From Opisthocomus hoazin (taxonomy: Eukaryota > Chordata > Aves > Opisthocomiformes > Opisthocomidae): a DNA stretch of 64,000 bases. The DNA is taken from positions 2,200,001 to 2,264,000 of the forward strand of contig NC_134422.1 in assembly GCF_030867145.1 (NCBI RefSeq). Reading direction: 5' to 3'. Position numbers and translations under genes: made by a program. Position 1 is the stretch's first letter, and each line of letters starts with the position of its first letter. The notes below the pieces were generated by a model that searched no databases, was not told where the DNA came from, and saw only the letters and a program-made list of their open reading frames with translations. Positions 34,369 through 47,173 of the stretch are shown in pieces.

Positions 34369-37300
34369 CTGGGACGTATGCTTGCTCTCGTGCTGGTGTG
34401 ATGGTGGCCGGTCAGCAAGGGGGGACGCTGGCCTCACGTGAGTCCTCCCTGCTGGGGGCCGTATGGATTTTCTTGTGCTTTTAGAAAATACGCAGTTGTC
34501 TACAGAGAACTAAGCAACAAACAACGCAGTTGCTTTTTTGTTTGAGAAGCAGTGGGTTTTTTTGTTGTGTATTTTTTTTTTAAAAAAAGCTTTAAATATA
34601 TTTGACAACATATTTGAGTCCAGGTTGCTGTCGTTGGTGGCATGTTCCTATAAGCAGTACGCTTGTATCGGTGTGTGTGGAGTCTTTTGCTCCGATGCCG
34701 AAGGTGCTGACTTATTTACGCTGCAGTGAACAGGCGAGCTGATAAATGAAGGAAAGTCTTGAACTTCATATGACCAATCTTCATAAGAACTTTCAATATC
34801 TTACTTTTCATCCAGACTTTCATAAAACATGTCTCAAGAAACAAAGCGAGGAGAATGATTGGTTTCTTAAGAATGCGTTAAAATAAGAAGGGAAAGCTGC
34901 TTGCCAAAGCACATTTTTAAACTGTGCCTTTTCTCTCTCCGCAGAGCAGCTCTTGCACGTGTCAGCCAGGTGCACAGGAGAAACCAAAGCTGCAGTGAGT
35001 TAACAGAGTGCTGCGTTGTCAGCGATCCTTGTGTCGTGCCGGCGCTTGTTCACGACTAGCGGTGTGCAAGCTGCCACGAAGGAGCCCGCAGCGCAGTCCC
35101 TCCAGGCGTGGATCGGTCGTGCAGGGTCCCTCTGCGGCGCCGGGTGAGGTTCCTCGTCGGTGACCGTTTGCCTGCTGCATGGTGTGAGTTGATAAGAGCA
35201 CCAAGACCCCCGTCTGCAGGACCTCAGGTATCCGGGTACCTTCTGCCTCCACGCGCCTCCGCGCCACTGATCCCCTCTGGACCTCGGCACAGAATACCAA
35301 CCTGTGCTTATTGATGCAAGAGGCGAAGTGGTTAAAACAGCTGATTTTACACAAAATGCATTGGCTGCTAGCTCTGGAGCTTTCCACCTGCTGCAGACAG
35401 AAGCAGCATGGTTTTGGAGTGTCTGATTTTTTTGAAGTTACCCCTTTGTATTTTTTAATGTATGTGAGACGTGCAGACAAAGTGGCATTCAAGTGGGTTG
35501 GTACGGGCGTTTTTAATGCAAGATCTGTCTGGGGTTTTTCTGGTTCTGGCAGCAGCAGCCCCAGTCCAGTTGTGGACAGCGAATGCCAGCATCGCTCACC
35601 CTCTGGATGTCTTGTACAAAGACCCTTTAGTGATCTGTGTGCTCATGGACTGCCATGGCCAAACCCTGGTTTTATCAGTGGTGGACGACTCCTTAAAGGT
35701 AAACTCCTGCAGAGAGGAACAAGCCCCTCCTCGCCATCCTATGGCCGAGAGTGGCCTGAACCCAGGCAGAGCGGTTTTTCCACGCTTGGTTTAGACCATG
35801 AACTCTTACCTTTCCTGGTACATTCATGGAGAATCCTGGGATAAGGCAGAAAACGTGCATATTGGTAAGTTAGGTAGCTCTTAACTGAGATAAGGTTGGA
35901 AAATCCCGTTCTTACGTGGGATTCTTGCTGCCAGCCAGCAGCGACAGCCACTGTTTCACGCTGAGCCCAGCAAAGGAGTGAGAGGTCCCGGACAGAAGGC
36001 GGCTGGGGCAGGGAGAAGGGGAAGGCATTTGGAGGATATCTGGGCTTCAGCTAATTTGAGATTTAAAATTAAACCTTGTTTCTCTTTTTCTGAAAGCAAG
36101 AAGTCCGCCTGGATTTTGACCAACGGGTTTCTCCTCCCCGTTCCTCCTTGGTGAGAGACAGCTCAGCTTCACAGGCCGAGTAATTTTTTCAAAAGCCGTT
36201 TCTGCCTGGAAGTTTAATACTGAATATGTGATGTGGTAGAGATTCATAGAGGCAAAGAAAATAGAACTATTGTCTTTCTGGTTTTCGGTGGTGGGCACAG
36301 ATTTACCGAGGGGACTATGGTTCCCTTCCCGCATCGGCAGCAGATGGCGAGGCCCTATATATTCCCGTTCGCACGGCACAGTTGGACCCATCTGCCCCCC
36401 ACGAACAAACGAGAGCATGACTGGAGCTGCTCCAGAAAGATTATAATTATCTCCACTTTCCTGCCAGTCAAACCTCGATCCAAAATCTGAATTATTACCC
36501 GTTTCTGAGCGCGGAGAGCGGCTCGGGAGCCAGCGTTCGCACCCTGCCCTGCGCTCCCCTTTCAGAGTCGCTGCGAAGGATTGCTTGCTCCGGCTCCACC
36601 TTGGGCTGCTTCCTTCCAGGGAGGCCAGATGGGGGCAGGATCTTCCTTTTTATTAGCAAATACTTCAACCTAAAAGCTTTTTTTTTTAAAGGGAATTTTG
36701 CTCTATCCAAGGTAAGCAGACACTTGAAGCCTGTGCTGCCACCAAAAGAAATCTTCTTCTCCCTCCCTTGCAGCACCACGAGTGCTTGTGTGGGGCTTAG
36801 GGACCTAATTGTCATAAAACCACTTGTATTTGTAACCTTCTGAGTAATGTACAGCTAAACCAGCGTGGCTCAGACCGCTCAAGCAGCTTTTTTTGGCACT
36901 GGCAAGGGGCAGAAATAGGTGGTGAGGAGCAGAAGGAGGGTAGGATGGATGGAGGGTCAGTGTTCCTTTGTGGCACTGGTGCTGGTTTAGCACCCGAGCC
37001 TGCTTCCATATAGAGTATAATTTTGATTTCTTTAGATGATGCCTATGCCCAGACAGTGGCCTGCTGCTAAACTGAGAAGCAGGCTAACATTTTTATGTCT
37101 GATCACAATATAACAGTTGTTAGTCCAGTTACAGCGACGAGACCAGACAAGCTCTGAGACCGAGACCCTGCGCTGTTGGGGGGAGAGGAAGCCTGCGGCC
37201 TTTCTTATGGCAATGCCCGATTTATCAGCCCACAGCAGGTAATGTTAACAGCTGAAACCAGCAGTAGCAAACTGGGGACTGTCCCTGAGGTGAGGAGGTT

Positions 37301-38030
37301 ACTGGGTACAGGGCTGAAGTCATTGGCGTGATACAGGTGATCATGGACTTCAACAGAAACAAGACCTGAATACTTGCATTGATTCCAGTAGTGAGGAACC
37401 CAAAGCACGGAGGGTATTAGGAGGGGAAGGAAATCCTGCATAGGTGTGAAATTTCAAAACCCTGTTTTTATTTTAAAAATCTGAGCTAGCCTTACCTTCG
37501 CCCAGCAAAAATACCTGCAACCCCTTCAGGTCTCCCAGGGTTCATAGGCATCGTAAACCGTTAATGTGCATTTGGTAGGATTAAGGAAGAAGTCTTGCGA
37601 CAAGCCCTGTGGTTTTAGGTCAGGTTTGCAGCGAGTGTTTCGTGGGCAGAGTGAGGGCTGGCGGACTCCCGTGACGCCATGGGAATGGCACGGTGTGACC
37701 CGTGGCTGCCGCTCGTCCTGCAGGCTTGGGGAGCCCCGGTGCTGTGTGCCCTGCCCGTGGGACCCTGCGGCCAGCACAGACCCCAGCCCCGGGCTGAGCG
37801 TGGATTCCCAACCTGCCAGGTCCTCGCTCGGTGTCCTCGCGTGCGAGCCTGTCTGAACAGACCCCCTCTCACGCAGAAGAGAAGGGGGGGAAAAGCAGGA
37901 CCAGATTACCAGGTTTGAGTCATACCATCGGTGTGGGTGGGATGTGTCACATAAACTGCCTTATTTCCCAAACTGTGGCACGTGGAAACTTACTTTCCCT
38001 CACACTTAGCTGTTACGCAGCCTCGCCTGG
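34369..38030. other. ARL5A-NEB intergenic region, part 1
   Basis: Mixed unique DNA with GC-richer patches at 35.0-35.3, 36.5-36.6 and 37.6-37.9 kb. Open frames up to 177 codons (35311-35844) show no known domain, no typical splice-flanked exon structure and low-complexity composition. I see no gene, RNA or mobile element that I can support. Confidence 0.5.
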
Positions 38031-38031
38031 G

Positions 38032-38151
38032 CCAATGCTGTTGGTTTCCTTAGCAACTGGGCCCTTCAGAGGGGAAAGCAGAAAGAGCCTGGGACGACAG
38101 CGGTGTGCTGCGCGTGGTACAAAGCGTGCCGAGTCCCGTCCCGCCGTCGGT
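38032..38151 (+). promoter_or_regulatory. CCAAT box, X-box-like motif and splice donor: candidate promoter with first exon
   Basis: CCAAT (38032-38036) is followed at 38044-38057 by GTTTCCTTAGCAAC, which fits the palindromic RFX X-box layout (GTTNCC, two bases, RGYAAC). About 90 bases of CpG-bearing sequence follow, then a strong donor (gtaagtg, gt at 38150-38151). This spacing resembles a short first exon after an X-box promoter, as found at ciliary genes. No TATA box and no open reading frame of known identity are seen. Confidence 0.3.
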
Positions 38152-41100
38152 AAGTGCCGAGCGACTGGTCCCCCCAGCTGGGCGATGCTGGGAGGAAAAC
38201 TTGTGCTCGGCTTGGGAGGGCTGTGCCTAGGAAAGCCCTGGTCCCCTTGGTTTAGGCTGGGGGGGTGGTTAAGGAGGTGATGGACATCTGTGTTTTAAAC
38301 GGTTCGGTCAGTTCTCACCGTGCAAACACACCTAATAAAACGTCACTAGACTGTCATTTGTTTCTTGTGACCAAACCAGGGGCAGAGTGTGAGAGTTGTC
38401 CCAAAAACAGAAATCCAGATACAGTGTTCTGACCGCGGTAAAGCCTTGGTGTTTAACTCTGTATTCAAACCAAACCCAGACTGACCCAGAGCCCTCCCTG
38501 ATCTCCTCCGCACAAACCACCCCTTGCCCCCTGTGCAGGCTTCTCCCGGCAGCATCCTGTGCGTCGCGGGGCCTCGGCAGTAAGCTCCCCCGTACCGCTG
38601 CGTTGCTCAGAGGATCCAGGGTTTAGCAAACGTACCGCTAAGTCAGCTGCAACCCGCAATCAAGTAGAGAGCTCGATGAACGGAGCATCGCTGCGGGTTT
38701 TCTCGTGAGGTGCGTGGAGTGCCCGTACAAGCTGACGGCTCTGGAGCCGGAGTCAGAGGCCACGTTCCCCGGTGAACGCGAGGCCAGCTGATGAGACGGG
38801 AGGTGTAACGCTGCGTCACAGCTCGCGCGGTGGCTGCTGCCACAGCCCCGCTGTCTGCAGGTCGCCGGCCTCAAATTCTCTCTGCGGGCAACACAGCGTG
38901 AAAACAAACGAGGAGCAATGGATTAGGAGCCTTAAAAGTCTACCTTTGGGGAAAAAAAAAAAATAATTAAGTTAGTCTCAACATGTCTATCACCCACGTT
39001 AGAACAGTGTGCCTGAGTTTGGGCCACGCAACAAATCCGTAAATCCAGATCTTTGCTGCAGTCAGTGGTGTTAGGCTGGATCTTGGTTGTTTGGAGTCAA
39101 ATTGATGGATAAGCTGAATCCTGGGTCCGTTATTAAAAGGAAAGGTGATGCACGAACTCAGGGCGTCAAAGATATCGTGGAAGGAACAACAGATTGCAAG
39201 GACCTGGGCGGGGGTAGGGAGTTGCACCTGCACTTGAGGAGCAGCAACTGGAAGCATCAATTATTAAACATGGGAAAACATCAAAAATAATACATGTTTT
39301 AATTTGACATTTTCAGGTTACCCACGGCTTCTGAAGGAGAACACTGCGGACCCCTCCTGCAGTCAGCGGGGCAGAGGGGCCCAGCAGCCCTGCGGCGGTG
39401 GGTGCAGAGGCTCCTGGCAGCTCCGTGCTGCGTTCGATCCCTTCGTCAGGTCATCGGTAAGGAGCGCTTCCATGCTCACCGTGCACCTTCTGAATGCACA
39501 TGACATAATTTATCACCCTCTGTAACGAGGGGAGCGCTGCAGCAGCTTGGGAGAGGGGGTGACCGCTTCTCTCGAGCAAGTATTTTATTTGCTGTGCAAT
39601 TTATTGCTCCCTGAGGGTTCTCCCAAGGAACCAAACCCATTGCTGGTACTGCAGGGCTGCGCCTGCTCCTGCAGGTCTTCCTGCTCCCTGGGGAAAGAGG
39701 TGCAGTTTCTCCTGCTTCTGAGTTTGAAAATGGCATTCCAGCCGCTCAGGCTGATGGCTGGAGCGCGGTGCGGGTCCCTCCCAGGCACTGCCTGGGCCCC
39801 AGCCCAGCCCCGTCTCGCTGCCCCGGGCAGGACATCGCGTTTGCCTCCCTGACACTTGGTGAGGCTCCCGCCAGCCGTGAGCTGTGTGGTCCTCGGCTTC
39901 CCCTGTGCCGAACAGAAGAGCTGCTCTGAGCCTCTGCCTGTAGTGTGGATCTGAGCTTGTAGTTTCACAGAAACAGAGTATTTCTACAACTGGAAAACTT
40001 TCAACACCACAAAGCCACGGCTATTGGTCTTCCTTTAGAATGTGATGCTTTTAGAGCCGCTGTCTTCAGGAAGTGGCTGTAGTAGCCAACACTTTTATCA
40101 TTTGGAGTAAAGATTATAATGTATACTGAATTTCAAATTTACTCAGCTTCATGTTAAACAAAACTAGCTTTTTAGTCGTTCAGGTATTCATGTATAAACC
40201 CAGTTTATTCTGATTTTAGGTGAATGAAAGTTAAAGCGCAAATGACCTCCCCAAACTCCTACTTTAATCCATTTAATCTTAAACTTTGAGCTGCGTGGGC
40301 TTGCTCATCCGTTCAGCTGCATTTTCAGCTTTTTGTCTTTCCGTTAAGCATTCGGGGTGGAAACCCTGCTCATGCTGGAGTTTTTGCAACGGAGTTTAAA
40401 AGCTCCTGGGTTTTGCTCTAGAGCTGGAGCCTAATGGATTTTAGCTGGATCGGTATTACAAAACCAGAGTTATCTCTGGCTGGTCTCCTGTGCCAGTTGT
40501 GTTTTTGCAGACTATCATCTTTCCTCTAAATCATCGGTTGAATGTACTGCTAAAAACTCGGTCACCTCTTAGCCCAAATAAATGCTGACAATGTCACGGA
40601 GTAATTTACTGATAGGTTTCAAAGAGCAGTAACCCCTTACTCAAATTAGTTTTTGTATTTTAGGATGAGTTTTGCTTGAAGGCAGTCACACAGCAATTTC
40701 CCGGGGGTTTCGCTGGCCTCCTGTCATGGCTGTGACGCTTCCCCGGCACCCGCCTGCTCCTTGCTTGTCCCCCTGCCCTCAGTTACTGCCCGGGAACCTC
40801 TCCTGTCCCACTCTGCTCGATGCAGCATCCGTCACATGAAGCATTTCAGCGGCCAGATCTGGTACCCAAACCCACAGGCAGGTGTGCTGGCACAGGGTGA
40901 GAACGGGGAATCGCCTCCGGGGCCCACAATAAGCAGCCTAGGAGAGAAACACCTTAAACCATCGTCACCACCGAAGGGTAAAGATCATAGCGCCAGAATA
41001 AGTTGCCAGTGTGGGAGTTAGGCACTTGGGGCCCAGGTCCCTAATGAGAAGGAGCTGCCTGACTCCAACGGATGTCACGGGCCATTAGGTAAACGCCTGC

Positions 41101-42250
41101 TAAAGCCAGGGCAGATAACAGAGGGCTCCCTGGAAGATGCAAGTCACCGTTGGCAGTCTGATGGAGAGCCTGAAGGCACCTCACTTGTGAGAGTCTGCCT
41201 TTAGTCTTGTTTTAGTCTGTCTTGTTTCTGCTTTTTAAAAAAAGTCTTTCTTTGGTAAATTCGAAAGCGGCGTGTTTTCTGGTATTTGCAAACAGTGAAG
41301 GAGATGGCTTGTTTTTAAACAGACAGGTTTTGCTAGCTTTCAACAGACAGTTTCACTGTAGGAATGACTCTATTCAAACCTGAAAATTGTTTACTTGCTT
41401 TTCAGTGCCAAAGCCAAAAAAAAAGCAACAAACTAAACAAACAAAAAATATTTGTTCCATGTGTTTTGCTCAGAAATCTGTGGATTAAAAACCCTTCTGC
41501 AAGAGTGAGATTGCTTTTGAATCCTTCCTGCTGCAGGTTTCAGCAAGATGATCCTGACAGCGTATTTCCAGCACTCCCAACCTGCTGCGGGCCGAACCCA
41601 GCCCGAGAGCGGCTGCGAGGCTCGGGATGGCGGGGCTACGGAGCTGCCTGCGCCCCGCTGACCGAACGGCAAGTATTGTCCCGGAGCTGCTGGGCTTTCT
41701 GTGACTTGGGATTTAGGCTTTTATTCATGTCCTTTGCAATCCAACAAAAGAGGAGCCTGCCCCAGCTAAAGACAACGATGATGTGCCGTGATGAAAGCAC
41801 TTGAACTTGGTGTAACCCCATGCTTGTGTTGGATCATCATGCTTAATTTTCAGATTGTGAAGCGACTGGCTGCATTAAGCCATCCCATCCTCCAGTAACC
41901 CTAACGAGCATACGCTGACGATGTCCTCAGGTATAGCAAGACCTGTCTCAAGCCATTCCTGAATCCGAGGTAAGCTGTCTCCTTCCCCGAAACCCAGCGT
42001 GGGATGCTCACGTGCCCTGCCCTGTGGCAACAAGGACACGCTTTGCATCACGTCGCTGCTGCTTGCTGGGCAGAGCCCGGCACCGGTGGGGACGGTGGAC
42101 TTGCTGAAGAACATCTTTGCCACGGGCAGGGTAGTTCTGCAGCTGCTTGTGTCCATCTGCCGTCATTATGGCGCCTTATAAAAAGACTCGTGAAGTCACC
42201 CGTAGTTTAGCCTCCCATGGAATCATTTTCGAGGAAATGAGCCGAAAGTC
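38152..42250. other. ARL5A-NEB intergenic region, part 2
   Basis: GC-richer patches occur at 38.5-38.9, 39.3-39.9 and 41.5-41.7 kb. A single AT-rich stretch lies at 40.0-40.6 kb. Open frames on both strands look like chance frames. No repeat family or gene is recognised. Confidence 0.5.
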
Positions 42251-45200
42251 TGCCAGACTCACTGAAATGAAAACTGTTTAATGAATAAAGTTTTCCTCCC
42301 CCTTGCTCCCTTATTGTAGAGAAATAAATGCCTCCAGAAGCCTGAGTCATTTTTGGCAGATGAATGAGACAACGTGCAACGATCCGCGCACGAGGCGGAG
42401 AGACATGGTACTCCGCACGTGGGCCTGCGGTGGGGAGGGACCAGGGGCTCACCCTTTTGGCATGGGGTGAGCGGAAGGACCCGCGGCTCACCTCAACGTA
42501 AGACGAGTTAAGGGCTTGTGGTGCTTATCCCGATGGTGTGAAACCCAGTGCTGACAATGCTGTGTAACGTAAGGCTGAAAAGAAGACATAATTCCCCAGG
42601 GGCTGAATTTCAGTTTCATAATTTGTACCTTCCCAGTTGTTTCTTTTTGTCCTGCCCTTGGTGTGAGTGATTCCGGTAAGGTCCCCGTTTATGTCACCGA
42701 GAGCGCATCAATGGGAGGACTTCAGTTTGCAGAAGTTTGTGTTAGCTCATGAGCTCCTGCAAGTCACGCCGCCCAGGATACTGCTCTCGGGACAGAATAG
42801 CATAATGCCAAATGAGTTGGAGGAGATTATTCGTGATGGTATCGTTCCCTATTGCAATTAAATGTCATTTTATTGACTCTGGTAATGAAGATGTTCTCTT
42901 ATTGTCTAGTGCCACTGCAGAGCTGAGCAACGGGAGCAGCGGCAGGTTCCCTGTGGCTGGTTAGCCCTGTTAATAATAGCCCAGAGAAGAATGTCTCACG
43001 GTGGCTGTTGTGTTAATGACCTTTGTGTTGTGTTAACGACCTTTCGCGGAGCATTCTGCTACTGGGAACTGCTTCTGCACAGTATTACTGGCCACAACTA
43101 GCGAGTAGTCTTAATATTTTATGGACTACTGCAGATTGTATTTCAGGATATGAGATACCATTTCAGCAATGTGAGTTAGGAATGCTAAGCATGTTGCAGT
43201 CTTTCCCCCTCATTTTACAGTTGGAGGTGTTAGTAACCTTTCATATAAATGTGTTCCATTTAAATGAGCAGAGTAAAAGAGAGAAATTCCAAAAAAAAAG
43301 GGTTTCTCAGACACAAGTAACAGTTTGCTAAAGTCTGTAACACTGAAATCTAGACACGCGCGTTTTAGCCCATTACTTACTCAGCATCCTTCAGGTCAAG
43401 AAGACCACAGGCACATGAATTGTGTATTGATTGAGAGATTTAGTTTTTATGGTATTTCTTGAGTGTACTCATTGAGCTTTGATCTAAATCGTGACCTTCT
43501 TTTATAGCAGCCTTTGTGATCTTGCCCTTGGATGATTCTTTTAGAAGCCCATGTCTCTTCTGAATTGCATGTTTGCTTTTCTGTTTATTGTGGGAACTCA
43601 TTTGCAGCACAGGGGAGTCGGAGGGGTTCAGAGGGAGAGGGATCAAGTGGCAGTGCATGATGCCATTTTACTAGAAGCTTTAGAAATGAACCCTGCACGA
43701 ATTTGAAAAACCCTTGGAATGGCGAGACGCCATAAGGGAGACTGATAGGAGCGCTTTTCTTCTGTTGTCCAAGAAAAAGAAAAGTTTAAAGGACTGTTAT
43801 CTCAGTCACACCTTTCTATTCATAGTTCGTTCCCTTTTTGGAAGAAAGCACATCCTCAGTGAATAAAAGATATGGGGGCCTAAGTAGTAAATATTTAATT
43901 TATTCCCTCTGTTCTCACATAGGGCATGAACATCTTTCAGTAACATCGGTGCAATTGTCGTTGAACTGAAGAAGGCAGCAGAGGTGATTTCAGAATTAAG
44001 AGAGTGATCGTGGTTTTTGCAGAAGGCTTGAGAGTGTGTTCAGTCCTGTCCCTTCATCCCAACGCTGTACGACAAAGAACGCCTCTGTTATAGCTGTGTT
44101 CATCCATCCATTTATTGGTCGCTGCTGGGGTGATGTGGAAAGTTGGCAATGCTCTTCAGAGCCACATGAGACTTTCCTGCTGCCAAGCTTTGTTAGAAAT
44201 CATAGACTTAATGTGAAGGCTTGTTAAATGATCTGAATGTGGACTGGGATATAAATGGACCTGGACTGGCTTATGATTTCTGAAGAAATTGTTTCAGCTC
44301 TGTTCCATCAGAAACCACAACTGCGCCTCTAAATTCACTGTAAGGCTCTGCTGAGTTTGGCGAGAAGCTGGGGGAGGAATGCAGGTATATTGAAACTAAT
44401 AGGTAGGTCTGAAAAGTTGAGGCAAAATTAAATTGGCATGTTGTGAGAAAAACGGACCATGTCGTAATGGCCAGCAGCATTTTGACTGCCGAGGTGGGAC
44501 AGTTCTTGTGCGTGGACCCCCAAGGAGAAGTAATATTTCTTCCTTCAGCACAAGTGCAACAATAACCCACCTCAGGTGGGAGTCAAAGGGAAAAGGACCC
44601 TCAACGCCAAGAAGCAGCAGGCACCAAAAAGGTGTGATGTAGAGTAGTCCTCACCCCACCATTCCCCTACCAGTGCTGTGAAGGGGATAGGCGTTACTGG
44701 CCGACCGTGCTCCGGCGTGACTCCCGGGGCTCTGTCCCTGCAGAGCAGATCTGTCTGCCCCTGCACGGCCTTCCCTCTGCGCTGCTTACTGGCGGGTTGT
44801 GGCTCTAAATTATACATCAACCTGCTTATGAGAGAACATCTGCAACTCTCACTGTAGTTGCTGTAAGCTAGTGACTTGCAACAATGGTAATAATGATGAA
44901 AAAGTTTGTCAGAAGAGAAAAGATCTGTGTTATCTTTACTGCAGAGTGGTAAGGCAGCCCAGAGGGACAACTGTTGGAGATAGGACGAGAACTGAAATTC
45001 TGGCTGGCAGTCATGGCTTTTCACTGGCATTTACAGCTGATATTTGTACCTCTGTTCTAAAAATACAAAAGTTCATTTATCTTATAAATAGAAGGAAGAA
45101 GAAAAGATTTGAAAAGAACCTCCCCTTCCTTTCCTGGTTTATACTAACTTCAATATTCTGCAAACTAGAAATTCTGAGTTACAGATGAGAGAGGCGTGTG

Positions 45201-47111
45201 CTGTACCTAAGCTTACCCCAAGAGCTCATGTTAGGAAATCCGATCAATACAATCAGAGCTGGTTTTGTATTCTTGAAGAAATCTTCCTTCGGTGTATCTT
45301 CTTTCTGCTCAGCGCCTATGTGAAAAGCCCTGCTGCAGTCTTGGGAACATTAGCAGGAGAGATAAATTAGGCTGTTTGACATCATCTTGTTGATAAATGT
45401 TTTCTTTTAAGACTCTCAGAGGACCTAAGTAAAGAACGGTGGAGGCTGTGACAGATGCTGTCATGTGAGGAGAACTATCCTTCATGCCAATGACCAGATT
45501 CAGTTGGGAAAAAAACCCAGAACAAGGCTGCTGCTGACTGCTAATTATGTGTAAATATCTTGTGGCGATATAAGGGATCTTTTACGAAACACCTTGATGA
45601 TTTATTTCCTAATGCTGTTCTGTACTAAAAACTTTGGTCGTATATCCAAAGACCATCAAGCACTGGGTTAATATTTATTTGGAACTTGGACCTGTCACAA
45701 AGGAGCAGTGATTGCAGTCTCACTAAGAGGGCGAGGGGGGATAGTAGGCAGAAACTTGTCGTGTAGATGGATTTCCTAACCAAACAATTTGGTCAGTGAG
45801 ATGACAGTTCCTTCTCTGTCCAGAAACATCAGGAATTGTGAAATGAATTTTGGTTCCATACCAATATTCCTTTCTTTCCCTCTCTTCCAACAAAGTCTTT
45901 TTGACTCATGGCAGTGGTTGATTTACACACCATACAGCTAGTAGCTTGTGCTGCTACTCATCCCGTAGTAACCTGTCAGTATCAAAAATAAACACAAACA
46001 CAAGACACTGTAGATTATTTACTTGCAACATTTTGACTACATTACCTCTAAGGATATTATTTATGATGATCTAATATTTTCTATTAATACTTTAAGAAAG
46101 ATGATAAGGAGCGCCAAGGTAAAAAGTGAGGTTCATCTTGTTAGAACATGTATCCTTTCTTTAAAATCCATGCTTTTATGGTACTTCCATTTGAAAAATA
46201 TAGCGTTTGCAAATATTTGTCTCAGTTGGCTGGATAACCTGACAAGAATAAAAAAATGTATCTATGGTATAAAAAAATGACCTTATTACTTTTACAAATA
46301 TATAGGCATTGATTCTAGCATTTCTGATTCCAGAGAACGGGATTGAGGGAAGGGGGGGTTTCTGCTTCTATTTTTTCAGGTTTACATGGAGTTAACTAGT
46401 CAGCTGTTAATGAACTAGGAAACCTTCATCATAAGACTGACTCGCCGCCTCCTGTGTTCAGGAATCATCGCAGCACAGTGAGTCTATGACATCATCATAT
46501 TCGCGTTCTCAAATGCCTCGAAGCTTTGGGACATGGGACACGGACGTGGCGGTTCAGACTCAGCTGTAGATGGTTTTATAGCCTGTCTGCAGGGACTCAG
46601 TGCTAATGGCTCTCTGTTTTGGGGCGAGAGGTCTACCATGCACAGACCATGAGTGTTACTCCTCAGTGCCGTGCAACTTGTCAGTTCCCACGATTATCCG
46701 TGGTTTAAACAGTTAAATTCCCTGTCAGATAGAAATTTTCATTCCTGAGCCAAGACACGATCACTGACAATGCATGTGCTCCTAGCCTGTTTGCACGCAG
46801 AAGAAAAAAGGTTGGCTTAGTGTACTGCCAGCTGTCATACCATAAAGGCAGGTCTCAGAGAAACAGACTTATATATATATTTATATCTGATTCTAGGGCA
46901 ATCAATTGCATTTGTCTAACCAAGCCCTTTGCTTCATATTTTTTGTTAAACATTTTTTCCCCCACTCTGCACCCGACGAGGTATGGCTAGAACAGCCTCC
47001 CTTCTCACAGCCACCTCTGTCAACAACATGTCAAAATCCTCTTCATTCTGGAGGTCTTTATCAGATTTTGAACAGTCGGGCTTCCACTCGTGCCCCACAT
47101 GCCTCGTAGTT
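42251..47111. other. ARL5A-NEB intergenic region, part 3
   Basis: The stretch is mostly AT-rich unique DNA. A 20-base imperfect tandem pair (gtgttaatgaccttt / gtgttaacgaccttt) is at 43006-43044, and an AT microsatellite is near 46871-46882. No coding exon is supported. Confidence 0.5.
43006..43044 (+). repeat. Short tandem pair, 20-base unit
   Basis: Two adjacent copies of 'gttgtgttaaYgaccttt' occur with a period of 20 bases and one substitution in the core. Confidence 0.7.
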
Positions 47112-47173
47112 TCACAGAGTCACAGAATGGTAGGGGTTGGAAGGGACCTCTGTCGGTCATCTAGTCCAACCCT
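47112..47173 (-). mobile_element. Very short CR1 3' end
   Basis: The + strand reads cacagagtcacagaatggta, then ggggttggaagggacctctg and catctagtccaaccct. This is the extreme 3' 60 bases of a minus-strand CR1 of the same type as the 9627 and 22963 copies. Everything 5' of this is missing, so it is a dead-on-arrival insertion. Confidence 0.92.

Noticed and set aside
35311-35844. 177-codon open frame on the + strand
   Set aside because: No domain, no codon pattern typical of a conserved exon, and no clear splice frame. Probably a chance frame in a GC-richer patch.
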